A DNA stretch of 64,000 nt from Viscum album (Eukaryota; Streptophyta; Magnoliopsida; Santalales; Viscaceae): assembly GCA_963277665.1 (NCBI GenBank), contig OY728120.1:940589195-940653194 (forward strand), given 5' to 3'. The position numbers and the translations under genes are program-made. The notes beneath the pieces were generated by a model that was given only the letters and a program-made list of their open reading frames with translations, had not been told where the DNA came from and did no database searches. Shown one piece after another: positions 10,801 through 22,300 of the stretch; position 1 is the stretch's first letter; every line of letters starts with the position of its first letter.

Positions 10801-11315
10801 ACGATCTCTGGCACTTCCACCATTTCAGCATCTACTGATTCCACTGTCAGCTCGGTCAACAAGGAGAGGAGAGATTCCTCTCGCCTATTTCCCTTCGGAC
10901 TTCTCCGCTCGCCGGTGAAGGTAACACGCTGGCCGTCCAAGTCCAAGAACACCACCCTTATTTGGAAACAGTCAATGACGACACACACAGAGAATAGCCA
11001 GTCGATGCCTAGGATGACATCGTATGGCTGAATCTGTAGCAAAAGAAGATCCCTAACCGACTGATGTGGCCCTATCATCAGTCTATATCCCCGAAAAACA
11101 AACAACAAGTTGTTCTGACCTCCGACTGGTGTGCTCAACACCCGGGGAAATGGAATTCTCTCCACATCTAAACCCAAGGCACGGGCTAGACTGGGTGCAA
11201 AAAAGGAGTGCGATGCTCTGGTATCGAACAAGGCATAAGCAAGAGTGCTAGACAGACTGATCATACCTCGACCAACCTCTGGCCCTGCTGGAACTACTGC
11301 CTCTGCGGCGTGCAA
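10801..11315 (-). pseudogene. Element 3: aspartic protease with altered active site, plus linker to RT
   Basis: The protease matures the Gag-Pol polyprotein. The active-site segment reads LFDTRASHSFF. The expected Asp-Thr-Gly is Asp-Thr-Arg at 11217-11225 (AGA codon), so the essential glycine is lost. The flap and second-half motif YDVILGIDWL, typical of gypsy proteases, lies near 11000-11030. A linker follows (CEFMDVFSEEVTTLPPRRD) that leads into RT. This portion is one open frame. It has no separate start and belongs to the gag-pol fusion. Confidence 0.88.
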
Positions 11316-11402
11316 CTGTCCATGCCTAGATCCTCCACCCCTAGGCTGCCGGCCAACACCCCGACCACGCCCCAGTCGAGGTCCCTGAGGATCACCCTGA
11401 GG

Positions 11403-12379
11403 TCAGCCTCCTCCTCCTACGTCTGCCCTCGGAGGAGGGGGAGCTCGTTGTCCCTGCTGCTGCTGCTGGAAAGGTCTGGATGGAAGCTGCTGCTGGGGCG
11501 GGTGGTGGGGCTGTCCACCACCACCGTACTGCACCCGGTCCGGGAACTTACTCCGGAGATGTCCAGGGCTCCCACAGATGAAGAACCGCGGTCCTGGGGC
11601 CGAAGGAAAAGGGCGAGGGCCGGGGGATCGAAACTGAAACTCTTGCGGTCTGCTCCCTGCTGGTCGGAACCTGGAGGGTCCTGACGCTGGAGGCCTCATG
11701 CTGACGGCCTTTCCCTTTGATGGTCCCAGCTGGATCCCCTCTCGTGACACTCCTCCTAGAGCATTCATCCTCTCCACCACTTCGGCCTTCCTCTGGACCT
11801 CCATGTACGTCCGCAGGGTGAAGGGGGTAACAACATACTGGAGGGAGGGTCAGAGCACCTCCTCTAAACGTATTGCCCGAGACTCCTCATCGGAAAAGAG
11901 GTCCGGAAAAAACATAGGAGGTCCTTGAACATGATCCCTAGCTCCCTCACGGACATACTCCACAGCTAGAGGGAGAGTAGTTCCTGCCTCTTTTCTGCCT
12001 TCATCGTCGAGGAGAGGAATTCCGCCCGGTACTCCCTCTCGAAATCCTCCCAAGCCACCTCAGACTCTCTCCTCTCCCCCAGGTAAAGCTTCCACCACAG
12101 ACGCGCCGCTCCCCGCATCTGGCTAACGGCTAGAGGAACCCATTACTCGGTCGGGGCCTGAATCAGGCCGAAATCTATAACTAGATCCTCTAGCCAGCCT
12201 TCTGTCTTCATGTCGGAGGTGCTGCCCCCATACTTCTCGAGAGAATATTGCTGAAAGGCCCGAAGAGTCTTCTGCCACTGGTCATCCTCTTCCTCTCGAT
12301 CAGCTCTCTGCCGATCGGCCAAAGTAGTCTCCGGGGCCTCGATCGCCCGTACCACACGTGGTCGCCTACCAGGTGACAT
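11403..12379 (-). pseudogene. Element 3: gag, frameshifted
   Basis: A real ATG at 12377-12379 (MSPGRRPRVV) begins the reading frame 374 bp downstream of the 5' LTR, fitting a gag start. A first stop is at 12143-12145. The same frame continues to a conserved gag block (AWEDFEREYRAEF) near 12015-12057 and ends near 11970. From about 11990 onward the frame used by the rest of gag-pol takes over (LAVEYVREG, then MEVQRKAEVVERMN at 11804), so one frameshift lies around 11970-12000. A Pro/Gly/Arg/Gln-rich stretch follows. The zinc knuckle at 11544-11585 keeps the central Cys and His, but both outer cysteines read Phe. A TGA sits at 11403-11405. Confidence 0.85.
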
Positions 12380-12736
12380 AGCCGTAAGGTAAACAAGGAA
12401 TTCCTAAGCCCATGTAGTGCAGAATATTGTTCTTAAAACTTCTTAAAAGTTTAATTTATTCCTAATTCCCATGACATCCCAGAAACACAAGAACACAAGT
12501 CATTATGATGTATCTACCTTTCCTAGGGTCTCTACCCTTCAATCAGTGTGGCCTCACTTGGTCATTTGGTAGGTCCAGAGTCCTTGCATCGGATCACGAG
12601 GGGCCCTAAAATCCGTTGTCCTAGCTGGTCTTCCCTGGCCTAATTGATGTTCCAAGGTCACCCAACACTGTTTCCTTACCATCCCATGCAATCATCATTG
12701 TGCCTAACTCCAGACTCCATCCTATCTCTCAACTAT
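12380..12736 (-). other. Element 3: 5' untranslated leader
   Basis: This is the segment between the primer-binding site and the gag ATG, about 360 bases. It is non-coding on inspection. Packaging signals would be expected here, but none can be recognised by eye. Confidence 0.55.
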
Positions 12737-12750
12737 CACCTCTGATACCA
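12737..12750 (-). other. Element 3: primer-binding site for initiator Met-tRNA
   Basis: The minus strand reads TGGTATCAGAGGTG, three bases from the end of the 5' LTR (12754). The first eleven bases match the usual plant initiator Met-tRNA primer-binding site (TGGTATCAGAGC). This fixes the direction of the element and identifies the right LTR as the 5' one. Confidence 0.92.
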
Positions 12751-13354
12751 TTCTGTCACGACCTGCCTTCACCAAAAGGAGGGAAGGGTCAGCAGATTGC
12801 TAGGCCCTTCCTTCTTTAAGTTGAAGGAGAGATAATGACCCCTGAAACCCGCCTTCAATAGGTCCCAGAGTGGCGATTAGAACCAAGGGTATAGAAAATT
12901 TCTCACAAATGGAAGGCATTACCCCTTTTTGTTTTATAAGATCGAGAGATGAGATGATGAAACTCAATAACACTAAGGTAAAAGAAAAGTAAAACCAAAA
13001 ATAAATACACCATTCCCACATGCATGTTCTAAAAGTAAAGCCACAATGTACAAAAGGTGACTACAAAGGTATGTACCAAAGAAGAAGAAAAAACAGCAAC
13101 TGCAATTGCCCCAAAGGTCTGAGCTAGAACGGTCCTGCGCGATACCCGAAGTCCTCCTTGAAACCTGAAAGCAGTTTTATATACGTAGGGTGAGCATACA
13201 GGTACACTAAGTAGGGAAAACCAAAGACTCTCGTGCACAAGTGGGGGAATGTACTAAAGTCCCATGAGAAAAGGAGTAAACTAAACACCTATCAAGGTAA
13301 ACTATCCACCACAGGCCTCAACAAGCCACACTCCCAAAATAACGCAAGTCAAGT

Positions 13355-13366
13355 AATATATATATT
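13355..13366 (-). promoter_or_regulatory. Possible TATA box in the 5' LTR of element 3
   Basis: This is the counterpart of the TATA-like run at 5281-5292. Since this LTR is the 5' one, it would be the copy that drives element transcription. The support is positional and by LTR-LTR conservation only. Confidence 0.3.
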
Positions 13367-13469
13367 TATAGCACATCGATGTTTGGGTACCCCGCGCCAC
13401 TTTCCCACTGGTTATTGAGACATCCTACGCATCAGACCAATCCCACCATTCTCACCGTAGTCCCACTGC

Positions 13470-13800
13470 CACAGTCACCCGCACACACCTGGTCCACAAC
13501 TACCACACGCAGTCCCACTGCCGAATCCCACTCGAAAACACCTGGGCCACGACTATTACATGTAACCACACCTGCAAGCACCTAGGCCAGAACAACCACC
13601 ACCATCCCCGAAGACACCTGGGCTAGAAAAATCCACTGCCACGCCCGAAGACACCTGGGCCTCATCTCGAAGACACTTGGGAAACCACCTGCCGCACACA
13701 CCTGGCCAACCACCACACTACCCCACCCGAAGGTTCATGGGCTAAAAATGGACCTCAGGCTATCACAGCCTGCCCGAAGAAACTTGGGCTATCCGGTAAA
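13470..13800. repeat. Minisatellite in the 5' LTR of element 3 (ACACCTGGGC units)
   Basis: Same block as at 5400-5740. ACACCTGGGC variants alternate with GCCCGAAGA and CCACTGCC at about 35-45 bp spacing. Confidence 0.7.
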
Positions 13801-14189
13801 GGGTGCAGAAAAGGAGCTAATAACCAGCCACTATGAATAGTGTTGGAAAAAACACCCTCCCCCATGAAATGGGGGTGTTCGGAACTAAGTGGTCAACTTG
13901 GGTGGGGCGCGAATAAGAAACACAAAGCTACAAGTATAGATATAGGTAACAAGCACTCACCCAAAGCTCAGGTTTTTCTAACCAGCCTACAGAACACAAC
14001 ACCACTCCATCCAAGTCACAAGTCACGACTCTTGCCAATAAACCCATCTGTCCCATTCTTGTTTCAAGTTCAATGATAATGTTTAATTATGTTTAAGCAC
14101 TAATGGGCAACTATTAAGCATAGAAACAAGTCCTGGAAAGTAAACAATCACGAAACAACCATAACGACCATACCCAGTTCTCAACAATA

Positions 14190-14335
14190 GAGGATCCCAC
14201 CCCAATTCGCGATATAAACATGTACCCACCTGGTCTTAAAACTCACAACCACTGAATCCATACCAACAAGGGATCCCATCCCCAATTTCACAAAACCACT
14301 GAGAGTATAAACACATGGGATCCCATCCCCTCCCA
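14190..14335. repeat. Triplicated GGATCCCA repeat in the 5' LTR of element 3
   Basis: Three GGATCCCA(C/T)CCC phrases with related flanks, collinear with the block at 6115-6265 in the other LTR. Confidence 0.6.
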
Positions 14336-15213
14336 CATCTCCAGAAATAGGCCCGTAAAAGAAAACAACCAACTACCACCAACAACACAAGTCAGGGCCA
14401 TGTCGGTATTCCCAGATTTAAACGACTTAACACACTCCATGATTTAAATTTTTGTGTGTTTTAATCGGGGTTATCACAGAAGGATTGATCCTAGTGCTTC
14501 AATTTATTTGGCCGGATATATGTGGTTAAACAATTTACTTTTCATAGTAGGAGTTTACAACCACAAACAAGCCATTTAAAACATCACCAGGGGTTTATTA
14601 GTGCACAAACAACGTCCACCAATGGCCTCGATTTTTAGAAGGCATAAGCCAGCACAACTCAACAAGATGGTCATAATATAAACAACATCAACGATCACAA
14701 ACCCCCCTTATTTCTTTATAGAAACTAGTTAGTTATCTTCTTTTAGGTCTGGTTTATCCAATTATACAGAACAGAAACACGCCCACCCCGCATGATACAC
14801 AAAAGGGAGGGGCGAAGGATAAATTCTCTACTTGTTGACAGATGATCGACGTTTAGGCCGGGCACAGAACTTTACGGATAACGATGCAGCGTGACCGATG
14901 CACCAGAAGCTGTTTGTGAAAAGCCGTGATCGAGGAAAGGAGAAACCATGGCTAACCCTTATTTTATAAGAGCCGCGGATGGTTGAGGTGAGAACGCGAA
15001 ACTGTGTAAGGCGCGGGGGTCGTGGGTTGATCACGCGGCTCCACTCGTCATTACTGGGGGTCGAGTGGTTTAAACTGACTCATTAATTGATTAATTATTT
15101 AATTAAAACTATTATATGCGTTACGGTCCTTTAAAACACGCTCAAATAGGTCAAAATAGGGTTTAAAACCATATTTTCACAAAAGGGAGCGCTACTGGAA
15201 ATAACCCGTGGGG

Positions 15214-15560
15214 TAGGCCAGAGCCACCGGTAGCTGAGAGCTATAGTGGGTGACTGCTACCTGTAGCCGAGCTACTGGTAGGCTGCAGCGACCGGTAGGC
15301 CGAGCTACCGGTAGGCTACAGCTACCGGTAGGCCAAGCTACCGGTAGGCTGCAGCCACCAGTAGACCAAGCTACCTGTAGACAGAACTGCCTGTAGCTGC
15401 AGCTACCAGTAGACTGAGCTACCGGTAGATAGAGCTACCGACAACTGCAGCTACTGGTAGACCGAGCTACCGGTAGACAGAGCTACCGGTAGGCTGCGTT
15501 CACCGGTAGACCGAGCTACCGGTAGGCCTGCTACCGGTAGGCTAAGGCTACAGGTAGGCC
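15214..15560. repeat. Palindromic ACCGGT array in the 5' LTR of element 3
   Basis: Collinear with the array at 7139-7440 and slightly longer. Units of about 16-17 bp carry CTACCGGTAG or one-base variants such as CTACTGGTAG and CTACCTGTAG. Many of the variants are C-to-T or G-to-A changes at the central CpG, as expected from methylated cytosine decay. Confidence 0.83.
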
Positions 15561-15642
15561 TACACCACCGTGATTCCCAGACCCGAAAACCCAAAACGAT
15601 ATTTTCACAAAGTAATGGACCCCAAAAACCCGGGCCATTACA

Positions 15643-15647
15643 TGATG
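15643..15647. repeat. Target-site duplication of element 3, right copy (TGATG)
   Basis: Exact repeat of 4677-4681, immediately outside the right LTR. Confidence 0.93.
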
Positions 15648-17150
15648 TATTTTTATAAGGGGGAAGAGGTACTCTTTAGAAATGTTTGAAAACATAACTT
15701 TTTTATAAACTAATTTTTGGTTTTACAAGTTCGAAAACTCATTAAATTCAAATATAATACGAGTATTGTTGTAAATAAAATCATCCAATAAAAATTATAC
15801 AGGCATTTGGATTTTTTTTAATTTTTAGAATTTGATTTATTTAAATCATCCAATAAAAAGGTAAAAACTCCATCATCATTGTGTCATATATAATTTTGTT
15901 TATTTTGATGTCTAAAATTTATAAATTAAATACCATGATGTAAGAAATCATATTATATTTCAAATGAATATTTATATTTGAAGAGATAACTTATATAACC
16001 CCATGTGAAATTTGATTTATTAAAAAATATATGTGTATGCCATTTTTGAAAGTAATTTAAATTAATTAATATAAATTGTCATCATAACTCTCATGTGGCT
16101 CCATGGGGTCCACAAATTGACCCAAGGATGACCACGGTCAGAAATGTATCAACCAATATATTTAGGACACATGTTATTGTAATTTAATATTATTACAATA
16201 ATATTTTTTTACCCTTATTTACAAGAATTACCCTTTAACCGTGGAAAATAAAATATTTACTGAAGTAAATATTCATAATTTCTAAAATTAAATGTTATCT
16301 ATTAACAAAATTTGGGTCTCCAGATTCCAAATATGGAATCCGTGTTTTCAAATTCAAAACATAGAAGTGGCATAAATTAATTTAAAATTAATTATCGTTG
16401 TAAAAAAAGTGTGTTTTTAAGAAATAATAACTATCCAAAGATTAACACGTGTTTTTTTCCAATTTAAAAGTGAAATTACTTATAATGACAAACATTGGAT
16501 TAACAGGTAAAAATATAATCTGATAACACTTTAAATAAAATAAAAAATATAATATAATAAAACATATAAATTAGAATAAAACGCAGTTTTGAATATAAAT
16601 ACTGTATTTTTCACTATTTCATTAAATAAAGAACATTATGAGAAACATACCAAAATTTTATCCAATGCAAATTTTGATGTCCCGATTCTAAATAAAAATA
16701 TAATTTTGTCAAATAGAACTTATAAAAGTGAGAAAAAACTAGATTTAAAAATAGTTCGCCATCAAAAAATGGCAAATTGACCACATAAATAATATTAAAG
16801 TATTTATTCTTATAATTGGATTCATTCTTTTTTTAGGCGTCAAACATTTATTTGATAAATGTATAGACATTTATCCAACTTTATTATCATATTGTTGATA
16901 GTTATATTCATTCATATCTATATAGCTGCTATGATTTAACCTATATTTAAAAAAATAATATATTATTTTTTTTCTATGACACTACCTTGTGTGCTACAAG
17001 AGATTTCAAAGAAACCCATTTTTGTGTGTCGGGTACGCCATTGAAAATATAATCCCCTTTAATGTAAAATTAATATTTAATTAATAAGTATGAAAATTTT
17101 ATTTTCTTTATGTACCTGGGATGTTACACAATGAAATAATTTTTCTAAAA
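15648..17150. other. AT-rich decayed repeat; the first part is probably the rest of the element 1 LTR
   Basis: The first bases (TATTTTTATAAGGGGG...) continue the alignment that 4440-4681 has with the element 2 LTR near 27222, supporting a split LTR. Beyond about 15750 the similarity is too weak to follow. Two short less AT-rich patches (16085-16150 and 16980-17045) have no recognisable content. The only open frame of note (16589-16780) has no family resemblance. Confidence 0.4.
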
Positions 17151-18900
17151 TACTCTTTGACAAATAATATAGACGATTTATAACATTTAGTTATTAAGAT
17201 GGTGGAAGAGCTACATTCATTTCAATTATGTTAAAAAAATTTGAAATTATTTTCACATTTTTGTAAGAAAATTAATTAAATTATTGTTCAAACAATGAAT
17301 CAGAAATTCCATTAATGAAATTGAAAAAATGAATAATGATAAATATGATGACAAAAATTAGAGTAAATTAATATTAAGTAAATTTTTAAAAAAATGATTT
17401 GGAAGAATTTTTTTTATTGAATAAATAAGTCATGGCATATTTCCATGAAAGGATTCTATAAATAATTTTAATTATAATCAAGATTAGAATGTCAGTATTA
17501 CCAAAAAAATAAATAATTTTCATATGAGACAGAATTTAAATGTGTTTATTAGGAAAGGATAAAATAATTTCCATCAAGGGAAATTCAAGAATATCATTAT
17601 TTATTAAATTGATATTATTATACAAACCATTACAGTTGTGGATTCCATTGATTCATAATATCACAAGAATTAATTAGACGAAATATAACATAAAATATCA
17701 CTATTTTGGAAGGATTCATGATAATTTATATGAATTTTTAGTATATACAACATTATAATGATATTATATGCATAAAAGAACACATGTCTCAAAAAAGGAT
17801 GTTTGAAATGATACCCATACAATGTTCGTATCACTGAGTTGAGTGAAAAAATTCATGAAATAGTGTGAAAATTGTGTATCACACAAAAAGAATAGAATAA
17901 ATTCAATAGAAATCAATAAAAGTTGTTTTTACAAATAATTTAGGAATTATATAATCAATAAATTAGTTATATAACCCAATTAAATGAGATTGTGTTTAGA
18001 AACACATTACCTCATTCGTACCAGTAGTTGTGTATTATTTAACCTACTATATAGCCATTTTAAACATCTTATAAATATATATAAAATCCATATTAAAATG
18101 TATAATGTCATATTTAATTCTTTTATAACATCATATTACATTTTCATTAATAATAATACATTGTCACTATTATTTTGGGTGTAAATTACTATGTTTTCTT
18201 ATGTATATTTTTTCGTGAATGATATAATCAAGAACATAGTTAATAGTTACATAATGATTATAATGAGTTTAATGATATAAATAATATTTTTCTAATACAT
18301 TATGCTTTATTTTCATTATATAATATTAAACATGATGAATAAATCACATCACTTTATGAAGATAGTAGGTCATACATTTTTATGAGTGACATTATCATTT
18401 ACTTAAAAGTTGAATGGTTCAGGGAGTCAATCATATATTAATATTACAGAAAAAATATAATTTCATATAAATTTCTTTTATTTTTTAAATATATACTTTA
18501 TTATATTCCATTGAAAAAATTAATGAAAAATTAATCACCTCACTTTTGGAGATGATAATATGTCATACACACATGAAACATTGTGATATTTTCAATGGAA
18601 TAATATGTAAGAATTTATATTTGAAATTTAAATTAAAGTAATATTGTTATATTATCAATATCATATATATAAATAAAATATATTATTATATCGATAGGGG
18701 ACATTTTTTTTGGAAAAAAATTATTTAATTGGTTCTTGTGATGGTAGTCTAACGTTAACATGATCAACAATTTTGTTTTCCATGTGATGGAGGGGGATAT
18801 TGTGATGAGGACTCAACCACAATCATTATATAATCATTGTTATTGAAAAATAATTTACTATCATAAAATTCAAATGTTATTTTTGGTTTATATTTTTATC
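17150..18900 (-). repeat. Repeat B, copy 1, left part (LTR-like)
   Basis: It matches 32580-34270 in blocks in the same orientation: 17190-17260 with 32584-32650, 17930-18010 with 33330-33410, and the motif arrays near 18355-18775 with those near 33925-34150. Divergence is high. It carries three copies of the GGTAGTC/TGTACAC motif about 190 bp apart. The match is broken at about 18850-18930, where element 2 starts. The strand is inferred from the minus-strand remnant between the two copies. Confidence 0.5.
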
Positions 18901-18929
18901 GAATTATGATTTAATTCATACATATCATC

Positions 18930-21153
18930 CCATACACATACAACATGTATAGTAAAAAAATACTATCCATTTTATCCATAATATTAACATTTTAATAAAA
19001 CCTGAGTTATTGTGATGATGTTCACATTAGATTATTATTTTATCTTACAAGTACATAAAATCTATGACAAGCATTTAAAAACATGTTATGAGAATAAAAA
19101 AGACCAATAAACGACCTAATGGATAAATGAACTGTTAGCACATGAATAAACATATGTTATAATTTTAATAATATATACTTAAAACCTTTAAAGTATCATA
19201 ATCATACATAGTGTAAACATGATATTTCCATTCAAATAGAAAAATTAAATAAATAATATTAAAAACATATAGAATTACTTATGTAATATTGCAACCCATG
19301 TGGCTAAAATATGATTTGTAACCCATATGATTATCTTACAATTTAACCCTCACATCTACCTTATGGAGTATCCATCATAGTTACACTTGGAATAGTCATT
19401 ATGATCAACTTACAACAAAAAAATACCCAAGGAATTAGAATGAGATAGAGTTCCCACAATTATTCATAAAATATTAACATGAACCAAAATCAAACAAAGA
19501 TACAAGAATACATGCATTATAAAAACCTTCCATTTTAATTTAATAAAAATAGATATTTAAGAGATGATGTTTAAATAAAAATACCTTAACTCGGGTTCAT
19601 TTTAATTCAAATATGTTCAACCCTTATTTATAATTTTTGGAAAAGATCAATTATTAATACATAAATTAATATTTGTATTTATAATTCATTATATGATCTT
19701 CTTATTACATCTATCCACCGATTTATTAATAATAAATTGAAATTTTCATTATTTTGGGAGAATTTATTTCATGGTTTCCCAGGATGGTTCATTGTGGATT
19801 TTCATATCAAATGGAAGAAAATCTACATAATTGGAAATAAATTTTATTAATATGTTTCCATTATTTTAATTTATACCATATATAATTTTGTTTTTTGATA
19901 TGAGGATGATTAATTATATAAAACATTAATTAAAATGGTTTAATTCATTTTGGTAGTTTTTACTATCATAACAAACTTATAAAATTTTTTAAAATCATGT
20001 TTATATATTTTTTTAAGAACATTAAATAACTTATAATATTTTTAATAAAATATTATTTATCCAGATTTATGGTTTTATGATGATCCTTGAATTAGGTATA
20101 GGAAAATAAAAACATGTCATCCCTAGTTATGGTAAATTGACACTACACGAACAATGTTTTCAAATTTTTATAATAAGAAGTGAGGTGGACATGTATTTTG
20201 ATGGGTAATCAATTAAGACATTAAAATTTTAAAAAAATGAAATATGTTGATTTAATCATGCCACTTGAATTAAGGGAGTTGGGGAGGTTAAAATATATAA
20301 AATTAAATTGAATATAATATTATAGAAATCAAAAGAGGATTTTACTTATTGAATTATTCTCATTGAGGACCTCCTTAATTTTTTTTTTGAATTTTGGTGA
20401 TACGAGTAGGTCACAGACATGGGGAAATGTCTTGAGAATGGAATTTGGATGAATGTAAAAATGATAAAAGGCTTTGAGGTATGAGAAATACAGATGGTGA
20501 GGGTGGTATTATTAATAGAGGGGATGGTGTTCATGATTATTTTATTCATAAGTGTGTTGTTTTGGCTCAAGAATATGAATATTTTGATAATTATCACTAA
20601 ATAGAATAAGATAATAAAATTGTGTTTCAGATTATGAGATTATATCACACATACATAGAATATCACTCAATAATCCATTTATTTATCTTATATAATAAAT
20701 TATCATATTTCATTATTTCCGAAATAGTTATATTATTTCTGAAAAATCCAAAAGCATCACCCCAATCATTTTTTATAATTTATAATTCGAAAATGAACTA
20801 CATTTTATAAATTTTAATTTATAAAAATGAGATATTTAGTTTCTAATTAAATTCATTATTTATTCGGAAAATACTAATTTTAATATTATAATGGGTTTTA
20901 TAATAGTTTGGATCATTAATAATGCTCTCATGAAATTATATTATAACAATATAAAACAAAATATTACTTAAAAATTCTATTTTATTAAAATAAAATAAAT
21001 TTTTTATTATTATAATAGTTAGAGACTTGTAAATAAAAAAATAATGTGTTATAAAAATACCAACACAAAATTTATTATTTTCAAAACATTGATTTACTTA
21101 ATAATTTTTATAAATATATCATATTTGCACTTATAAGTAAATGGATGGTTACA
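18930..21153 (-). repeat. Element 2: 3' LTR (left)
   Basis: It aligns with 25620-27865 in blocks: GTAACCCATATGATTATCTTA near 19320 with GTAACCCTCATGGTTACCTTA near 26032, ATGGTTCATTGTGGATTT near 19785 with TTGGTTCATTATGGATTT near 26490, and 20480-20600 with 27200-27320. The right edge is set at 21153 because TGTAACC (minus strand) follows the polypurine tract directly. The left edge is approximate. Small open frames inside (20346-20597) have counterparts at 27130-27312 only because the LTRs are duplicates. Confidence 0.65.
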
Positions 21154-21163
21154 TTCTCCCCGC
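21154..21163 (-). other. Element 2: polypurine tract
   Basis: The minus strand reads GCGGGGAGAA immediately before the TGTAACC that begins the 3' LTR, the expected arrangement of plus-strand primer and LTR start. Confidence 0.7.
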
Positions 21164-21189
21164 AAACGATATGGAAATTGTGTACACAA

Positions 21190-21760
21190 AATTTTCATTC
21201 CCATATTAAACAAGTTTGGATACCTTACCCTCAATGCATTTTTATATTCCCATCTTTCTTTTTCGACCATGTAGTTTCTCCACAAGAACTTAAGAGGGAT
21301 AATTACTTTATTCCACAATACATTCTCCCTATTATAAATAATCTAAATAAGTTTATCTTCATATGAATGGTTATGTTGTAGATGAACTACATATGGGATT
21401 AAAAAATGACAAGAATCTTGCCAATAAATTGTTAACACCGAAACATTAAAAATATATTGAATATGAGATAAACTAAAAGATAATGATTATTTTTAAGAAA
21501 TTGGTCTAACCATGTCCATGATTTCATAAAATCCAATGAAATGTGTACATGAAATTATTTTCTAAACAAAACGCATAACACTTTTATAAGTATATATTAT
21601 AAAGAAAACATGATCACCTATCTCAAAATAAATTCCATTCCTCCGTCTATTTGTAAATTCTGTTTTTCCTTCTCTGGGATTTCCTTAGGTGTTGGTGGAT
21701 GATTTAAACTTTCTAAACCACTACATATAATAATTATATTCCCATAAACATACTTTCCCC
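21190..21760 (-). pseudogene. Element 2: integrase C-terminus and chromodomain-like tail
   Basis: The open segment 21094-21318 reads IIPLKFLWRNYMVEKERWEY then ALRVRYPNLFNMG, matching the IPLVxVLWRN...WE...YPxLF pattern of chromovirus tails. Upstream, at about 21595-21665, TNRRRNGIYFEIGDHVFF matches the GDxVFL module of the integrase C-terminus. The open frame runs through the polypurine tract into the LTR. Part of the tail therefore overlaps the LTR boundary. Confidence 0.82.
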
Positions 21761-21959
21761 AACTTTATCCATAAATTTTGGATTTTGACACTTCATTCCA
21801 TATAAATCTTGAAAACGATCCATATGTTTACTAGAATGAAAAAAATTACTATAAAAAACAATCAACTAAATACTGATGATGATCACATCCCCCATTATAA
21901 TCCATTATAGAAGAATGTAACATGTCATCCAATATCAAAATTTCTCACCCCATGTGTCC

Positions 21960-22300
21960 ATGTTGTTAATGATATAAGGCTATGCTGAATATTAATTAAT
22001 TTTCCAATAACTTATAATGACCTTTCAAATGGTTGAAAGTGAGTCAGGGATCACCGTCAAATATAATGGAGAAAGAAACTCTATATAACCTAAAAATATT
22101 TTGTAGGTCAATTTTTGAAAGATTATTTAGATAAAATGGGTCTCGAATAGGAAGTAAATTCACATATTTCGTCAGATGATCAAAGATAATCGAAGTCACA
22201 TTGTTAACCTAGGATTTATTTGGTATCCCGAATATAAAATCAATGGATTTATTTTTTGAATTTCCACTCCGGTATTAGAATAGGATAAAGAATCCCCTTT
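21960..22300 (-). pseudogene. Element 2: integrase catalytic core remnant
   Basis: Minus-strand reading gives FDHLTKYVNLLPIRDP near 22120-22185, matching the VVDRLTKSAHFLP block of gypsy integrases. SIIFDGDP near 22045-22065 follows, retaining the Asp expected in the SDRDxRF block. Stops and substitutions follow. Confidence 0.78.

Larger units (their letters stand above)
4682..15642 (-). mobile_element. Element 3: complete Ty3/gypsy chromovirus (LTR retrotransposon), minus strand
   Basis: This 10,961-bp element has two long LTRs (4682-7516 and 12754-15642) and perfect 5-bp TGATG duplications outside them. A primer-binding site for initiator Met-tRNA lies at 12737-12750. Minus-strand domains appear in the order gag, protease, RT, RNase H, integrase and chromodomain-like tail. 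LTR ends in element orientation are TGTAATGGCC...GGTCGTGACA, so the TG/CA termini are intact. RT before integrase makes it Ty3/gypsy. The integrase GPF/Y-type module and chromodomain-like end point to a chromovirus, and the long LTRs are compatible with a Tekay/Del-like lineage, which is tentative. In the first roughly 178 aligned LTR bases I count about 11 mismatches (about 6%), so it is far younger than its neighbours. The coding part is defective. Confidence 0.95.
12754..15642 (-). repeat. Element 3: 5' LTR (right)
   Basis: This 2,889-bp partner of 4682-7516 has the same terminal bases and the same internal repeat blocks. It is about 54 bp longer, probably from copy-number differences in the ACCGGT array. 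It is followed directly by TGATG (15643-15647). Confidence 0.95.

Noticed and set aside
9055..11928. Many plus-strand open segments across gag-pol of element 3
   Set aside because: They are antisense shadows of the minus-strand pol domains, which have clear family motifs.
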